Assembly: GCF_030811215.1 (NCBI RefSeq) | Contig: NZ_JAUSQM010000001.1 | Span: 1,922,001 to 1,986,000, forward strand | Length of the DNA: 64,000 nucleotides | Direction of reading: 5' to 3' | Source: Nocardioides massiliensis | GTDB taxonomy: Bacteria; Actinomycetota; Actinomycetes; Propionibacteriales; Nocardioidaceae | Part shown: piece after piece, positions 56,029 through 64,000 of the stretch | Numbering within the stretch: position 1 is the first letter of the stretch | How the letters are laid out: every line of letters starts with the position of its first letter | The notes under the pieces: model-generated | Told to the model about the DNA's origin: nothing | Databases searched by the model: none | Seen by the model: the letters and a program-made list of their open reading frames with translations, nothing else | Made by a program: the position numbers and the translations under genes

Positions 56029-58443
56029 ATGACCGCGTTGTTCCCGATCCCCGCCGCCCCCCGTCCCCACGCCGACGCAGCCGACGCAGCCGACGCGGCG
56101 ACCCCGCGGGGCCGTTCCCGCGAGGAGCTGCTGGAGGGGCTCAACGAGCCTCAGCGCGCAGCTGTCGTCCACGAGGGACACCCGCTGCTGGTCGTGGCAG
56201 GCGCCGGCTCGGGCAAGACCCGGGTGCTCACCCGGCGGATCGCCTGGCTGATCTCCCAGCGCGGGGCGCACCCCGGCTCGATCCTTGCGATCACCTTCAC
56301 CAACAAGGCCGCCGCCGAGATGCGCGAGCGCGTCGAGGAGCTGGTCGGCAACCGGGCTCGGGTCATGTGGGTCTCGACCTTCCACTCCGCCTGCGTGCGC
56401 ATCCTGCGCAAGGAGGCGGCCAAGCTGGGCTTCAAGTCCAGCTTCTCGATCTATGACGCGGCCGACTCCAAGCGGCTCATGACGCTGGTGCTGCGCGACC
56501 TCGAGATGGACGTCAAGCGCTACCCGCCCCGTGCGGTGCTCAACTGGGTCTCCAACGCCAAGAACGAGCTCAAGGACCCCGAGGACGCGACCAAGGAGGC
56601 CAGGAACGGCCAGGACGAGGCGTACGCCGCGGCCTACGTCCTCTACCAACAGCGACTGCGCCAGGCCAACGCGCTGGACTTCGACGACCTGATCATGACC
56701 ACGGTCCACCTGCTCCAGGCGTTCCCCGACACCCGGGACCACTGGCGCCGGCGCTTCCGCCACGTCCTGGTCGACGAGTACCAAGACACCAACCACGCGC
56801 AGTACGCCCTCGTCCAGGCGCTGTGCGCTCCCGACCCGGAGATCGACCACGAGGGCGCTGAGCCGGCCGAGCTGATGGTCGTGGGTGACGCCGACCAGTC
56901 GATCTACGCCTTCCGCGGCGCGACCATCCGCAACATCCTCGACTTCGAGGCCGACTTCCCCGACGCGACCACGATCCTGCTGGAGCAGAACTACCGCTCC
57001 ACCCAGACGATCCTCACCGCCGCCAACGCGGTCATCGACAACAACCAGGGGCGGACGCCGAAGCGGCTGTGGTCCGATGCCGGCGACGGCGACCGGATCG
57101 TCGGCTACGTCGCCGACGACGAGCACGACGAGGCCCGCTTCGTCGCCGACCAGATCGACAAGCTGAGCGACGCCGGGAAGGCCCGCGCCGGCGACGTGGC
57201 CGTCTTCTACCGCACCAACGCCCAGAGCCGGGTCTTCGAGGAGGTGTTCATCCGGGTCGGGCTGCCCTACAAGGTCGTCGGCGGGGTGCGTTTCTACGAG
57301 CGGCGCGAGATCAAGGACGCCCTGGCCTACCTGCGGATGCTCGACAACCCCGCAGACCTGGTCAGCCTGCGGCGCATCCTCAACGTCCCCAAGCGCGGCA
57401 TCGGTGACCGCGCCGAAGCCTGCGTCGACGCCCTCGCCCAGCGCGACCGGATCACGTTCTGGGAGGCGCTGCAGCGTGCCGAGGAGGCGCCGGGCATCGC
57501 CAGCCGCTCGGTCAACGCGATCAAGGCGTTCGTGACGATGGTCAACGACGCCCAGCAGCTCGTGGCGGCGGGGGAGCGCGTCGACGTCGTCCTCGAGCAC
57601 GTCCTGGCCACCTCGGGCTACCTCGCCGAGCTGGAGAGCTCCGACGACCCCCAGGACGAGACCCGCGTGGAGAACCTCGCCGAGCTCGTCGCGGTCGCCC
57701 GCGAGTTCGCCGACGACCCGGTGCTCGGGCCCTCCGCCGATCCGGCCGACGTGGAGGCCGGGGTCGCGCCGGCGCCGGAGCTGCGCGACTTCCTCGAGCG
57801 CGTGGCGCTCGTGGCCGACGCCGACCAGATCCCCGACCAGCCCGCCGACGGCGACGACTCGGGCGTGGTCACGCTGATGACGCTCCACACGGCCAAGGGG
57901 CTGGAGTTCCCGGTCGTCTTCCTCACCGGTCTGGAGGACGGGATCTTCCCGCACCAGCGCTCCCTCGGCGACCGTCCCGAGCTCGAGGAGGAGCGGCGCC
58001 TGGCCTATGTCGGCATCACCCGTGCGCGCGAGCGGCTCTACGTCTCGCGGGCCGTCGTCCGCTCGGCGTGGGGCGCGCCGATGCACAACCCCGCCTCACG
58101 GTTCCTCGACGAGCTGCCCGTCGACCTCGTCGACTGGGAGCGCACCGAGGCCCAACAGACGCAGTGGTCGCGACCGGTGCTGCCCAAGCTCCAGCCGCGC
58201 GGGGCGGCCGCCGTACGCCGGTTCGGGGCCGCCGCCGCGAAGGCCGACGCTGCCGCGCGAGCGACAAAGACCCGCGAGGTCCCCTCGCTGGAGTCCGGCG
58301 ACCGCGTGCAGCACGACACCTTCGGCCTCGGCACGGTCGTGGTCGTCGAGGGCATCGGCGAGCAGGCCGTCGCCTCGGTCGACTTCGGGTCCGAGGGCGT
58401 CAAGCGCCTGCTGCTGCGCTACGCCCCCGTCGAGAAGCTCTGA
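56029..58443 (+). CDS. pcrA: UvrD/PcrA-type ATP-dependent DNA helicase
   Basis: An 804-residue SF1A helicase for repair and replication restart. Walker A VVAGAGSGKTRVLTRRIAW, motif Ia ITFTNKAAAEMRERV, motif II VLVDEYQDTN, motif III VGDADQSIYAFRGA, LEQNYRS, motif V TLHTAKGLEFPVVF and motif VI AYVGITRARERL are all present. The C-terminal GDRVQHDTFGLGTVV is the Tudor-like RNA-polymerase-binding domain. A 9-base repeat (GCCGACGCA, three copies) encodes an Asp/Ala-rich N-terminal stretch. Confidence 0.97.
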   Translation: MTALFPIPAAPRPHADAADAADAATPRGRSREELLEGLNEPQRAAVVHEGHPLLVVAGAGSGKTRVLTRRIAWLISQRGAHPGSILAITFTNKAAAEMRERVEELVGNRARVMWVSTFHSACVRILRKEAAKLGFKSSFSIYDAADSKRLMTLVLRDLEMDVKRYPPRAVLNWVSNAKNELKDPEDATKEARNGQDEAYAAAYVLYQQRLRQANALDFDDLIMTTVHLLQAFPDTRDHWRRRFRHVLVDEYQDTNHAQYALVQALCAPDPEIDHEGAEPAELMVVGDADQSIYAFRGATIRNILDFEADFPDATTILLEQNYRSTQTILTAANAVIDNNQGRTPKRLWSDAGDGDRIVGYVADDEHDEARFVADQIDKLSDAGKARAGDVAVFYRTNAQSRVFEEVFIRVGLPYKVVGGVRFYERREIKDALAYLRMLDNPADLVSLRRILNVPKRGIGDRAEACVDALAQRDRITFWEALQRAEEAPGIASRSVNAIKAFVTMVNDAQQLVAAGERVDVVLEHVLATSGYLAELESSDDPQDETRVENLAELVAVAREFADDPVLGPSADPADVEAGVAPAPELRDFLERVALVADADQIPDQPADGDDSGVVTLMTLHTAKGLEFPVVFLTGLEDGIFPHQRSLGDRPELEEERRLAYVGITRARERLYVSRAVVRSAWGAPMHNPASRFLDELPVDLVDWERTEAQQTQWSRPVLPKLQPRGAAAVRRFGAAAAKADAAARATKTREVPSLESGDRVQHDTFGLGTVVVVEGIGEQAVASVDFGSEGVKRLLLRYAPVEKL

Positions 58444-58456
58444 GCCCGGCGCCCGT

Positions 58457-58544
58457 CAAAGTCGCCACATATGTGGCAACTTTGCGCGACACGCCGGACG
58501 AAACCTGTCGGAAGCGCCAAGGTCACCACAGATGTGGCGAATTG
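58457..58544. repeat. Two related palindromes between convergent genes
   Basis: Copy one (58457-58484, 28 bp) is symmetric except at one pair and has the core GCCACATATGTGGC. Copy two (58522-58544) keeps the core as CCACAGATGTGG with similar flanks (GTC before, GAATT after). They lie between the stops of pcrA and the M23 gene. They could be operators, hairpins ending both transcripts, or a repeated element. Confidence 0.6.
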
Positions 58545-58564
58545 TCCCTGGGGAAAACGGCAGG

Positions 58565-59431
58565 TCAGGGGGTGACGCCGTGGACCAGCAGGGCGCTGTA
58601 GGGGTCGACCGGGTCGCCGGCGCCCGGGCGCACCTCGAGGTGCAGGTGGGGACCCGTGGAGCGACCGGTGTTGCCGACGGTCCCGATCTGTTGGCCGGGG
58701 ACGACCGTGTCGCCGACGGAGACGCCGTACGACGACTGGTGGGCGTACCAGATCTCCGTGCCGTCCTCGAGCGTCACCACGGTCTTGTTGCCGTAGGCGC
58801 CGTCCATGCCGGTCTCGGTGACCACGCCGGCGGCGATCGCCAGGATCGGGGTGCCGTGGGGCGCGGCGAAGTCGAGGCCGGTGTGGGAGGAGGCCCACAG
58901 GCCGAACTGGCCGAAGCGTGCGGTGAGCCGGTAGGTGCCCGGCGGGAGGGGAGAGGCCCAGAGGTTCTTGGCGAGCTCGTCGGCCCAGGACTGCGCGCTG
59001 AGGGCGAGCTTCTGGACGCGGGCGTCGCGCTCGACGAGCTGGGCGTCCGCGGCATCCTGCAGCTCGGCGTCAGCGGCGTCGGCGAGCGCCTGACGGCGCG
59101 AGTCGCGGCTGACGGCCTGCTGGCGGTTCGCCAGGGCGGCGGAGATGTCACTGGACGCGGCGCGGACGCTCGCTTGGGAGAAGTCGACGGGGGCCGAGCC
59201 GTTCTGGCTCAGGGTCACCGCACCGCCAGCAGCGAGCAGGAGCGCAGCGGCGCCCACGGCCGTCGGGACGGAGGCGAGCCCGGGGACGAGACCCTTGCGG
59301 CTGCCGGCGTGGACGGGCTTGGTCGCACGCCGCTTGCCGCCGCCGGTGTAGCCGAGGGTCGTGGTGGGTACGACAGGGCTCGGGCGCGATCCGCGGGAGC
59401 GCTCACGCTTCCCGGCGCGGTGGTTGCCCAA
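58565..59431 (-). CDS. M23 family metallopeptidase
   Basis: A 288-residue cell-wall endopeptidase. A basic tail is followed by one membrane helix (residues 50-75), a coiled-coil-like stretch and the peptidase domain: HTGLDFAAPHGTPI (His and Asp zinc ligands) and PHLHLEVRPG. All zinc ligands are present, so it should be active, or an activator of other hydrolases. The start is TTG 59431 with AAGGA six bases before. No c-di-AMP riboswitch was recognised in the 160-bp leader. Confidence 0.92.
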   Translation of the reverse strand: MGNHRAGKRERSRGSRPSPVVPTTTLGYTGGGKRRATKPVHAGSRKGLVPGLASVPTAVGAAALLLAAGGAVTLSQNGSAPVDFSQASVRAASSDISAALANRQQAVSRDSRRQALADAADAELQDAADAQLVERDARVQKLALSAQSWADELAKNLWASPLPPGTYRLTARFGQFGLWASSHTGLDFAAPHGTPILAIAAGVVTETGMDGAYGNKTVVTLEDGTEIWYAHQSSYGVSVGDTVVPGQQIGTVGNTGRSTGPHLHLEVRPGAGDPVDPYSALLVHGVTP

Positions 59432-59595
59432 TGCACGTCCTTGATCGTCGGCGGGTGATCTCGGTCAGTCGGTCGCGAGCGCTCGCCAGCGTCTCTGGGC
59501 ACACAACGACTCAGGGACAGACAGGGTCACGCGGTCACTCACCATAACGAACCAGCTCCGCTCGTGCGAGCCGGTCTCCACAACTGGTGCCGAAC

Positions 59596-60609
59596 TCACG
59601 CCGAGCGTGCGCCCGCGTCGTGCACGTGGTCGAGCACGAGCTCGGCCAGCCGATCCCCGTGGGTGGGGATGAGGAAGTGGCCGACGTCGAGGTGCTGGCG
59701 GACGAGGTCCGGGCAGCGTCGTTCCAGGTCAGCGAGCGATCCGGGGGTCACGAACCCGTCACGCTCGAGCACGACCACCTGCGTGGGCACGCCGCTCACC
59801 CACGCCTTGGGCCGCCGCATCCCGCCGACGACGTTGGCGCGGTAGAGGCGCACAGCGTGCCGAGCATCACTGCTGAGGTGCTCGGCGCGCGTCAGGTCGG
59901 TGAGCGTCGGGTCGAGACGATGGGCGTGCGCCGAGCCGAGCGCCACGGCGCGCGGGCTGAGCGCGGCCTCGGCCAGGCCGGGGACGAGGAACGCGTAGAC
60001 GTACCACGAGTGCACGAGCTGACTGACCCGCGTGCGCCAGCTGCCGACCCGCCCCCGCGCGAGGTCGGCGAGGTGGTCGAGCGGAGGACCGCTGACGGAG
60101 GTGTACGACGCGATGCGGCCCGCTAGACGCGGGTCGCCCGTCGCCTCGGCTGCGATCGCCTCCCACAGTTGCACCGACCCCCAGTCATGGCCCACGAGGT
60201 GCACCGCGGTGTCGCCGCACGTGGCGTCCAGGACGGCGACCAGGTCGTCGACCAGCAGGTCCACGACGTACGCCGCGGTGGAGGTCGGCCGGGTCGACTC
60301 ACCCGCGCCGCGGTAGTCGTAGGTGATCACGTGCAGGTCCGGGTCCCGCTCCAGCAGGTGCGCCACCACGGGCACCCAGACGTCCTGACGCTCGGGGTAG
60401 CCGTGCAGCAGCAACACGTGGGCCGAGGCGTCCTCGCTGCGGGCGCCGTACTCACGCACCGCGAGGCTCACGGCCTCGCCCGTGCCTGGGGCGGCCGGGG
60501 AGGAGGCGACGCCACGCCGACGGTGGGGCACCGTCGGCGAGACCATCGGGGGGCTGGGAGGGGACGTCGAGAGGGGTGCGCCGGAGTCGGGCGCCGAGCC
60601 ACCGGTCAT
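59596..60609 (-). CDS. Alpha/beta hydrolase (epoxide-hydrolase-like)
   Basis: A 337-residue hydrolase: oxyanion region VLLLHGYPERQDVW, nucleophile Asp in LVGHDWGSVQLWE, and His near the end in LDVGHFLIPTHG. HGYP and GHDWG are the epoxide-hydrolase or dehalogenase pattern, so an Asp nucleophile is expected. TAGGGT (minus strand, 60617-60622) seven bases before ATG 60609 implies a leaderless start. Confidence 0.88.
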   Translation of the reverse strand: MTGGSAPDSGAPLSTSPPSPPMVSPTVPHRRRGVASSPAAPGTGEAVSLAVREYGARSEDASAHVLLLHGYPERQDVWVPVVAHLLERDPDLHVITYDYRGAGESTRPTSTAAYVVDLLVDDLVAVLDATCGDTAVHLVGHDWGSVQLWEAIAAEATGDPRLAGRIASYTSVSGPPLDHLADLARGRVGSWRTRVSQLVHSWYVYAFLVPGLAEAALSPRAVALGSAHAHRLDPTLTDLTRAEHLSSDARHAVRLYRANVVGGMRRPKAWVSGVPTQVVVLERDGFVTPGSLADLERRCPDLVRQHLDVGHFLIPTHGDRLAELVLDHVHDAGARSA

Positions 60610-60728
60610 GTGATGGACCCTACGTGGTGGTGACCACCCCCACCCATTAGTGTCAGCAGGCGAATCTGCCCCGTGCCGCGCCCGGGCCAACCCTTTGCCC
60701 GGCGGACATCGACGAGAACGGGTGAACC

Positions 60729-61895
60729 GTGGATCTGATGGAGTACCAGGCGAAGGAGCTCTTCGCCAAGCATGGCGTCGCGACCACCCTCGGCGTCGTC
60801 GTCCAGACGGCTGACGAGGCCAAGGCCGCCGCCGAGGAGCTGGGTGGCGTGACCGTCATCAAGGCGCAGGTCAAGGCCGGCGGCCGCGGCAAGGCCGGGG
60901 GTGTGAAGATCGCCAAGACCGCTGAGGAGGCCTACGAGCACGCCTCCAACATCCTCGGGATGGAGATCAAGGACCTGCGGGTCAACCGCGTCCTGGTCAC
61001 GCCGGCGACGCCGCCGGAGGAGGAGTACTACTTCTCCTTCCTGCTCGACCGCGCCAACCGCCGCTACCTGTGCATCGCCAGCGTCGAGGGTGGCGTCGAG
61101 ATCGAGGAGGTCGCCAAGACCAACCCCGACGCCGTACGCCAGATCCCGATCGACCCGGGCACCGGCGTCGACGAGGCGAAGGCCCGCGAGATCGCCACGG
61201 ACGCGAAGTTCCCCGAGGCGGTCTTCGAGCAGGCCGTGGAGATGATCCAGAGCCTCTACAAGGTCTTCGTCGAGGAGGACGCGACGCTCGTCGAGGTCAA
61301 CCCGCTCGCGCGGCTGGCCGGCGACAAGCTCGAGGCCCTCGACGGCAAGGTGTCGCTGGACGAGAACGCCTCCGAGGTGCGGCACCCGCACCACGCGGAG
61401 TTCGAGATCCGCGAGGAGGCCGACCCCCTCGAGGCGAAGGCCAAGGACCTGGGGCTGAACTACGTCAAGCTCGACGGCGAGGTCGGCATCATCGGCAACG
61501 GTGCGGGCCTGGTCATGTCCACCCTCGACGTGGTGGCGTACGCCGGTGAGGCGCACGGCGGCGTGAAGCCGGCGAACTTCCTCGACATCGGGGGTGGTGC
61601 CAACGCCGAGGTGATGGCCAACGGCCTCGACGTCATCCTCAACGACCCCCAGGTCAAGAGCGTCTTCGTCAACGTGTTCGGTGGCATCACCGCGTGCGAC
61701 GAGGTCGCCAACGGCATCAAGGGCGCGCTGGAGATCCTCGGCGACGGCGCCACCAAGCCGCTGGTCGTCCGGCTCGACGGCAACAACGTCGAGAAGGGCC
61801 GCGCGATCCTGGACGAGCTGAACCACCCGCTCGTCACGCAGGTCGACACCATGGACGGCGCGGCCGACAAGGCCGCCGAGCTGGCCAACGGCTGA
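60729..61895 (+). CDS. sucC: Succinyl-CoA synthetase, beta subunit
   Basis: A 388-residue ATP-grasp subunit of the TCA-cycle enzyme: [64 protein letters not shown] and [19 protein letters not shown] 60729 gives the family-typical N terminus; ATG 60738 would cut it. sucD follows after 22 bp. Confidence 0.97.
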   Translation: MDLMEYQAKELFAKHGVATTLGVVVQTADEAKAAAEELGGVTVIKAQVKAGGRGKAGGVKIAKTAEEAYEHASNILGMEIKDLRVNRVLVTPATPPEEEYYFSFLLDRANRRYLCIASVEGGVEIEEVAKTNPDAVRQIPIDPGTGVDEAKAREIATDAKFPEAVFEQAVEMIQSLYKVFVEEDATLVEVNPLARLAGDKLEALDGKVSLDENASEVRHPHHAEFEIREEADPLEAKAKDLGLNYVKLDGEVGIIGNGAGLVMSTLDVVAYAGEAHGGVKPANFLDIGGGANAEVMANGLDVILNDPQVKSVFVNVFGGITACDEVANGIKGALEILGDGATKPLVVRLDGNNVEKGRAILDELNHPLVTQVDTMDGAADKAAELANG

Positions 61896-61917
61896 GCCAG
61901 AGAGCGAGAAGACACGA

Positions 61918-62811
61918 ATGTCGATCTACCTGAACAAGGACTCCAAGATCATCGTCCAGGGCATGACCGGGGGGATGGGCTCCAAGCACACCACCCTCAT
62001 GCTCGAGGCGGGGTCCAACATCGTCGGTGGCGTCAACGCCCGCAAGGCCGGCACCACGGTCGAGCTGGCCGGTCAGGAGCTGCCGGTCTTCGGTGACGTC
62101 AAGGAGGCGATGGAGAAGACCGGTGCCGACGTGTCGGTGCTGTTCGTCCCGCCGGCGTTCACCAAGGCCGCCTGCATCGAGGCCATCGACGCCGGCATCG
62201 GCCTCATGGTGGTCATCACCGAGGGCGTGCCGGTGCAGGACAGCGCCGAGGTGTGGTCCTACCTGCAGAGCGAGGCCAACCACGCCGGCACCCGGATGAT
62301 CGGTCCCAACTGCCCGGGCATCATCACGCCCGAGGAGTCGCTGGCCGGCATCACCCCGCACACCATCGCGGGCAAGGGCCCCATCGGCCTGGTGTCGAAG
62401 TCGGGCACGCTGACCTACCAGATGATGTTCGAGCTCAAGGACTACGGGTTCTCCACCGCTATCGGCATCGGCGGCGACCCGGTCATCGGCACCACCCACA
62501 TCGACGCCCTGCAGGCCTTCGAGGACGACCCGGAGACCAAGGCCATCGTGATGATCGGTGAGATCGGTGGTGACGCCGAGGAGCGTGCCGCCGACTACAT
62601 CAAGGAGCACATCACCAAGCCGGTGGTCGGCTACGTCGCCGGCTTCACCGCTCCGGAGGGCAAGACCATGGGCCACGCCGGCGCCATCGTCTCGGGCTCC
62701 TCGGGCACCGCGCAGGCGAAGAAGGAAGCCCTCGAGGCCGTGGGCGTGAAGGTCGGCAAGACGCCGTCCGAGACCGCTCAGCTGATGCGGGAGATCATGC
62801 AGAGCCTCTGA
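61918..62811 (+). CDS. sucD: Succinyl-CoA synthetase, alpha subunit
   Basis: A 297-residue subunit holding the CoA site ([13 protein letters not shown]) and the phosphorylated His253 in [24 protein letters not shown] and [12 protein letters not shown] are also typical. Forms the complex with SucC. The operon ends at a strong hairpin (62838-62885). Confidence 0.97.
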   Translation: MSIYLNKDSKIIVQGMTGGMGSKHTTLMLEAGSNIVGGVNARKAGTTVELAGQELPVFGDVKEAMEKTGADVSVLFVPPAFTKAACIEAIDAGIGLMVVITEGVPVQDSAEVWSYLQSEANHAGTRMIGPNCPGIITPEESLAGITPHTIAGKGPIGLVSKSGTLTYQMMFELKDYGFSTAIGIGGDPVIGTTHIDALQAFEDDPETKAIVMIGEIGGDAEERAADYIKEHITKPVVGYVAGFTAPEGKTMGHAGAIVSGSSGTAQAKKEALEAVGVKVGKTPSETAQLMREIMQSL

Positions 62812-62837
62812 GGCTCGCCGAAGTACTGAACAACCGC

Positions 62838-62885
62838 ACGGGCCCGGAGCCTGCCCACGCTCAGCGTGGCTGGCTCCGGGCCCGT
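62838..62885. terminator. Terminator between sucD and kynU
   Basis: A 14-bp perfect stem (62838-62851 with 62872-62885) encloses a second stem CCACGC/GCGTGG. A short T-rich end (TTCATT) follows on the plus strand. It can stop both sucCD and the convergent kynureninase. Confidence 0.8.
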
Positions 62886-62902
62886 TCATTCAGCAGTTCG
62901 GT

Positions 62903-64000
62903 TCAGGTGACCGCGTTGCGCTCGGCGTAGGCGGGATCGGCGTACGCGCGGGATTCCAGCACCTCGGCGAGCGCCGCAGCGGCACGGTCGACGTCGTCGA
63001 GGGTGGTGTAGAGCGGCGCGAAGCCGAACCGGGCGATGTCGGGGTCGCGGAAGTCGCCGACGACCCCGCGGGCGATGAGGGCCTGCACGAGGCCGTAGGC
63101 GTGGGGGTGGCGGAACGACACCTGGCTGCCGCGCCGGTGGTGCGCGCGCGGGGTGACGAGCGCGACCTGCTCGTCGGGGAACCGCGCGGCCAGCGTGTCG
63201 ACGTGCGCGAGGAAGCGGCCGGTCAGCTGGAGCGACGCCGCCCGCAGCTCGGCCGTCGTGACGCCGGAGAAGACGCCGAGCGCCGCCTCGAGCGCGCTGA
63301 GGGCGAGGACGGGTGGTGTCCCCACGCGCAGCCGGCCGACACCGGTGCGCGGCTCGTGGTCGAGCCGCATGGCGAACGGGGAGGCGTGCCCCATCCACCC
63401 CGCGACCGGCGGGTCAAGGTCGGCCTGCAGGTGCGGCGCGACCCAGGCGTACGCCGGACTCCCGGGACCGGCGTTGAGGTACTTGTAGGTGCACCCGACC
63501 GCCAGGTCGGCGCCCGCGGCGGCGAGGTCGACCGGCATCGCGCCCGTGGAGTGGCACAGGTCCCACTGGGCCAGCGCCCCGTGCTGGTGGATGGCCGCGG
63601 CGACGGCCGGCAGGTCGAACATCGCGCCCGTGCGGAAGTCGACGTGGGTGAGCGACACGAGCGCGACGTCGTCGTCGAGGACCGCCTCGAGTGCCGCCAC
63701 ACCGCCGTCGTCGCCGGGACCCTCACACCACCGCACCTCGAGGTCGAGCAGGCGCGCGACCGAGGAGACGACGTACGCGTCGGTGGGGAAGGTGCTGCGG
63801 TCGACGACCAGGACCCGTCGGTCCGGGCGCATCCGGGCGCCGGCCACGGTGGTCGCGAACAACGACTGGCTCGTCGACTCGCCCACGTGGACGTCGGCGG
63901 CGTCGACCCCGAGCAGCGGCGCGAGCAGGCGGGCGCACCTGTCGACGAGGTCGATCCAGCCGCTGCTGCTGCCGGGCACGTGGTTCCAGGAGCCGATCAG
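62903..64000 (-). CDS. kynU: Kynureninase, 5'-truncated
   Basis: A PLP enzyme splitting kynurenine to anthranilate and alanine. The frame runs off the window: residues LIGSWNHVPG are read before the first GTG at 63979. Seen: ESTSQSLFATTVAG, DFRTGAMFDLPAV, WDLCHSTGAMPVDL, PLP Lys in GCTYKYLNAGPGSPA and SPFAMRLDHEP. The other tryptophan-degradation genes are not in view. Confidence 0.93.
   Translation of the reverse strand: MIGSWNHVPGSSSGWIDLVDRCARLLAPLLGVDAADVHVGESTSQSLFATTVAGARMRPDRRVLVVDRSTFPTDAYVVSSVARLLDLEVRWCEGPGDDGGVAALEAVLDDDVALVSLTHVDFRTGAMFDLPAVAAAIHQHGALAQWDLCHSTGAMPVDLAAAGADLAVGCTYKYLNAGPGSPAYAWVAPHLQADLDPPVAGWMGHASPFAMRLDHEPRTGVGRLRVGTPPVLALSALEAALGVFSGVTTAELRAASLQLTGRFLAHVDTLAARFPDEQVALVTPRAHHRRGSQVSFRHPHAYGLVQALIARGVVGDFRDPDIARFGFAPLYTTLDDVDRAAAALAEVLESRAYADPAYAERNAVT

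Noticed and set aside
56070-56098. Tandem 9-base repeat at the start of pcrA as a CRISPR-like or regulatory repeat
   Set aside because: It is in frame, encodes an Asp/Ala-rich disordered tail, and has no spacer structure.
55609-58086. An 825-codon frame antisense to pcrA
   Set aside because: Composition is Val/Gly/Asp-rich and motif-free, whereas pcrA on the other strand has all helicase motifs.
59432-59595. c-di-AMP (ydaO) riboswitch before the M23 peptidase gene
   Set aside because: Cell-wall hydrolase genes of actinobacteria often carry one, but I could not find its conserved core in this 164-bp leader. Only a weak TATGGT box was seen.

Overview
The window is about 70% GC and dense with genes. 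Short ATGA/GTGA overlaps between neighbours are common, as are GTG and TTG starts. A GuaB/GuaB3 pair, an XPB helicase next to CGNR and WYL proteins, DUF3027 and DUF2530 genes, an FprB-type reductase and KstR-like operators all point to an actinobacterium, most likely Nocardioidaceae (Nocardioides or close kin). The assignment rests on gene content and protein style only. No phage, insertion sequence or CRISPR array was seen; the only mobile-type gene is a DUF222/HNH (13E12-like) protein.

Layout. 1-2.5 kb: the end of an LD-carboxypeptidase and a coupled membrane-protein/tocopherol-cyclase-like pair. 2.5-5.6 kb: the HNH protein, a VOC protein and an HD-GrpB fusion. 5.6-11.5 kb: an MpaB-like oxygenase divergent from an AurF-type diiron oxygenase, its FprB-like reductase, a TetR regulator, a GT1 glycosyltransferase and a small PIN-like protein. 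11.5-15.2 kb: three genes chained by ATGA overlaps (membrane glycosidase-like protein, 40-residue Cys peptide, FrnE-like DsbA). 15.2-22.4 kb: XPB helicase, CGNR protein, helicase-associated WYL protein and a secreted subtilase. 22.6-29.8 kb: cold-shock protein, MFS, DUF3027, DUF2530, purine permease, AraC/GyrI regulator and a MarR-MFS pair.

29.8-39.3 kb: methyltransferase, YnfA, secreted beta-propeller-like protein, topoisomerase IB, SerC, GNAT, luciferase-like monooxygenase, citrate synthase, PdxH and a release-factor-like protein. 39.3-40.2 kb is the most unusual stretch: a lone promoter, an extreme Shine-Dalgarno, a 12-codon ORF, a highly folded RNA and a strong terminator, then csbD and tRNA-Thr. 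40.2-48.5 kb: esterase, ACT-GNAT protein, guaB, inositol-phosphatase-like gene, guaB3, nitrilase-like gene and glpD. 48.5-54 kb: a cytochrome P450 cluster divergent from a kinase-like/DUF/aldehyde dehydrogenase operon, with a perfect KstR-type operator between them. 54-64 kb: zwf, a membrane protein, pcrA, an M23 peptidase, an alpha/beta hydrolase, sucCD and the start-truncated kynureninase.

Many genes have a TANNNT box 6-8 bases before the start codon and no Shine-Dalgarno, which indicates widespread leaderless transcription. Several 3' spacers between genes hold long, near-perfect palindromes.
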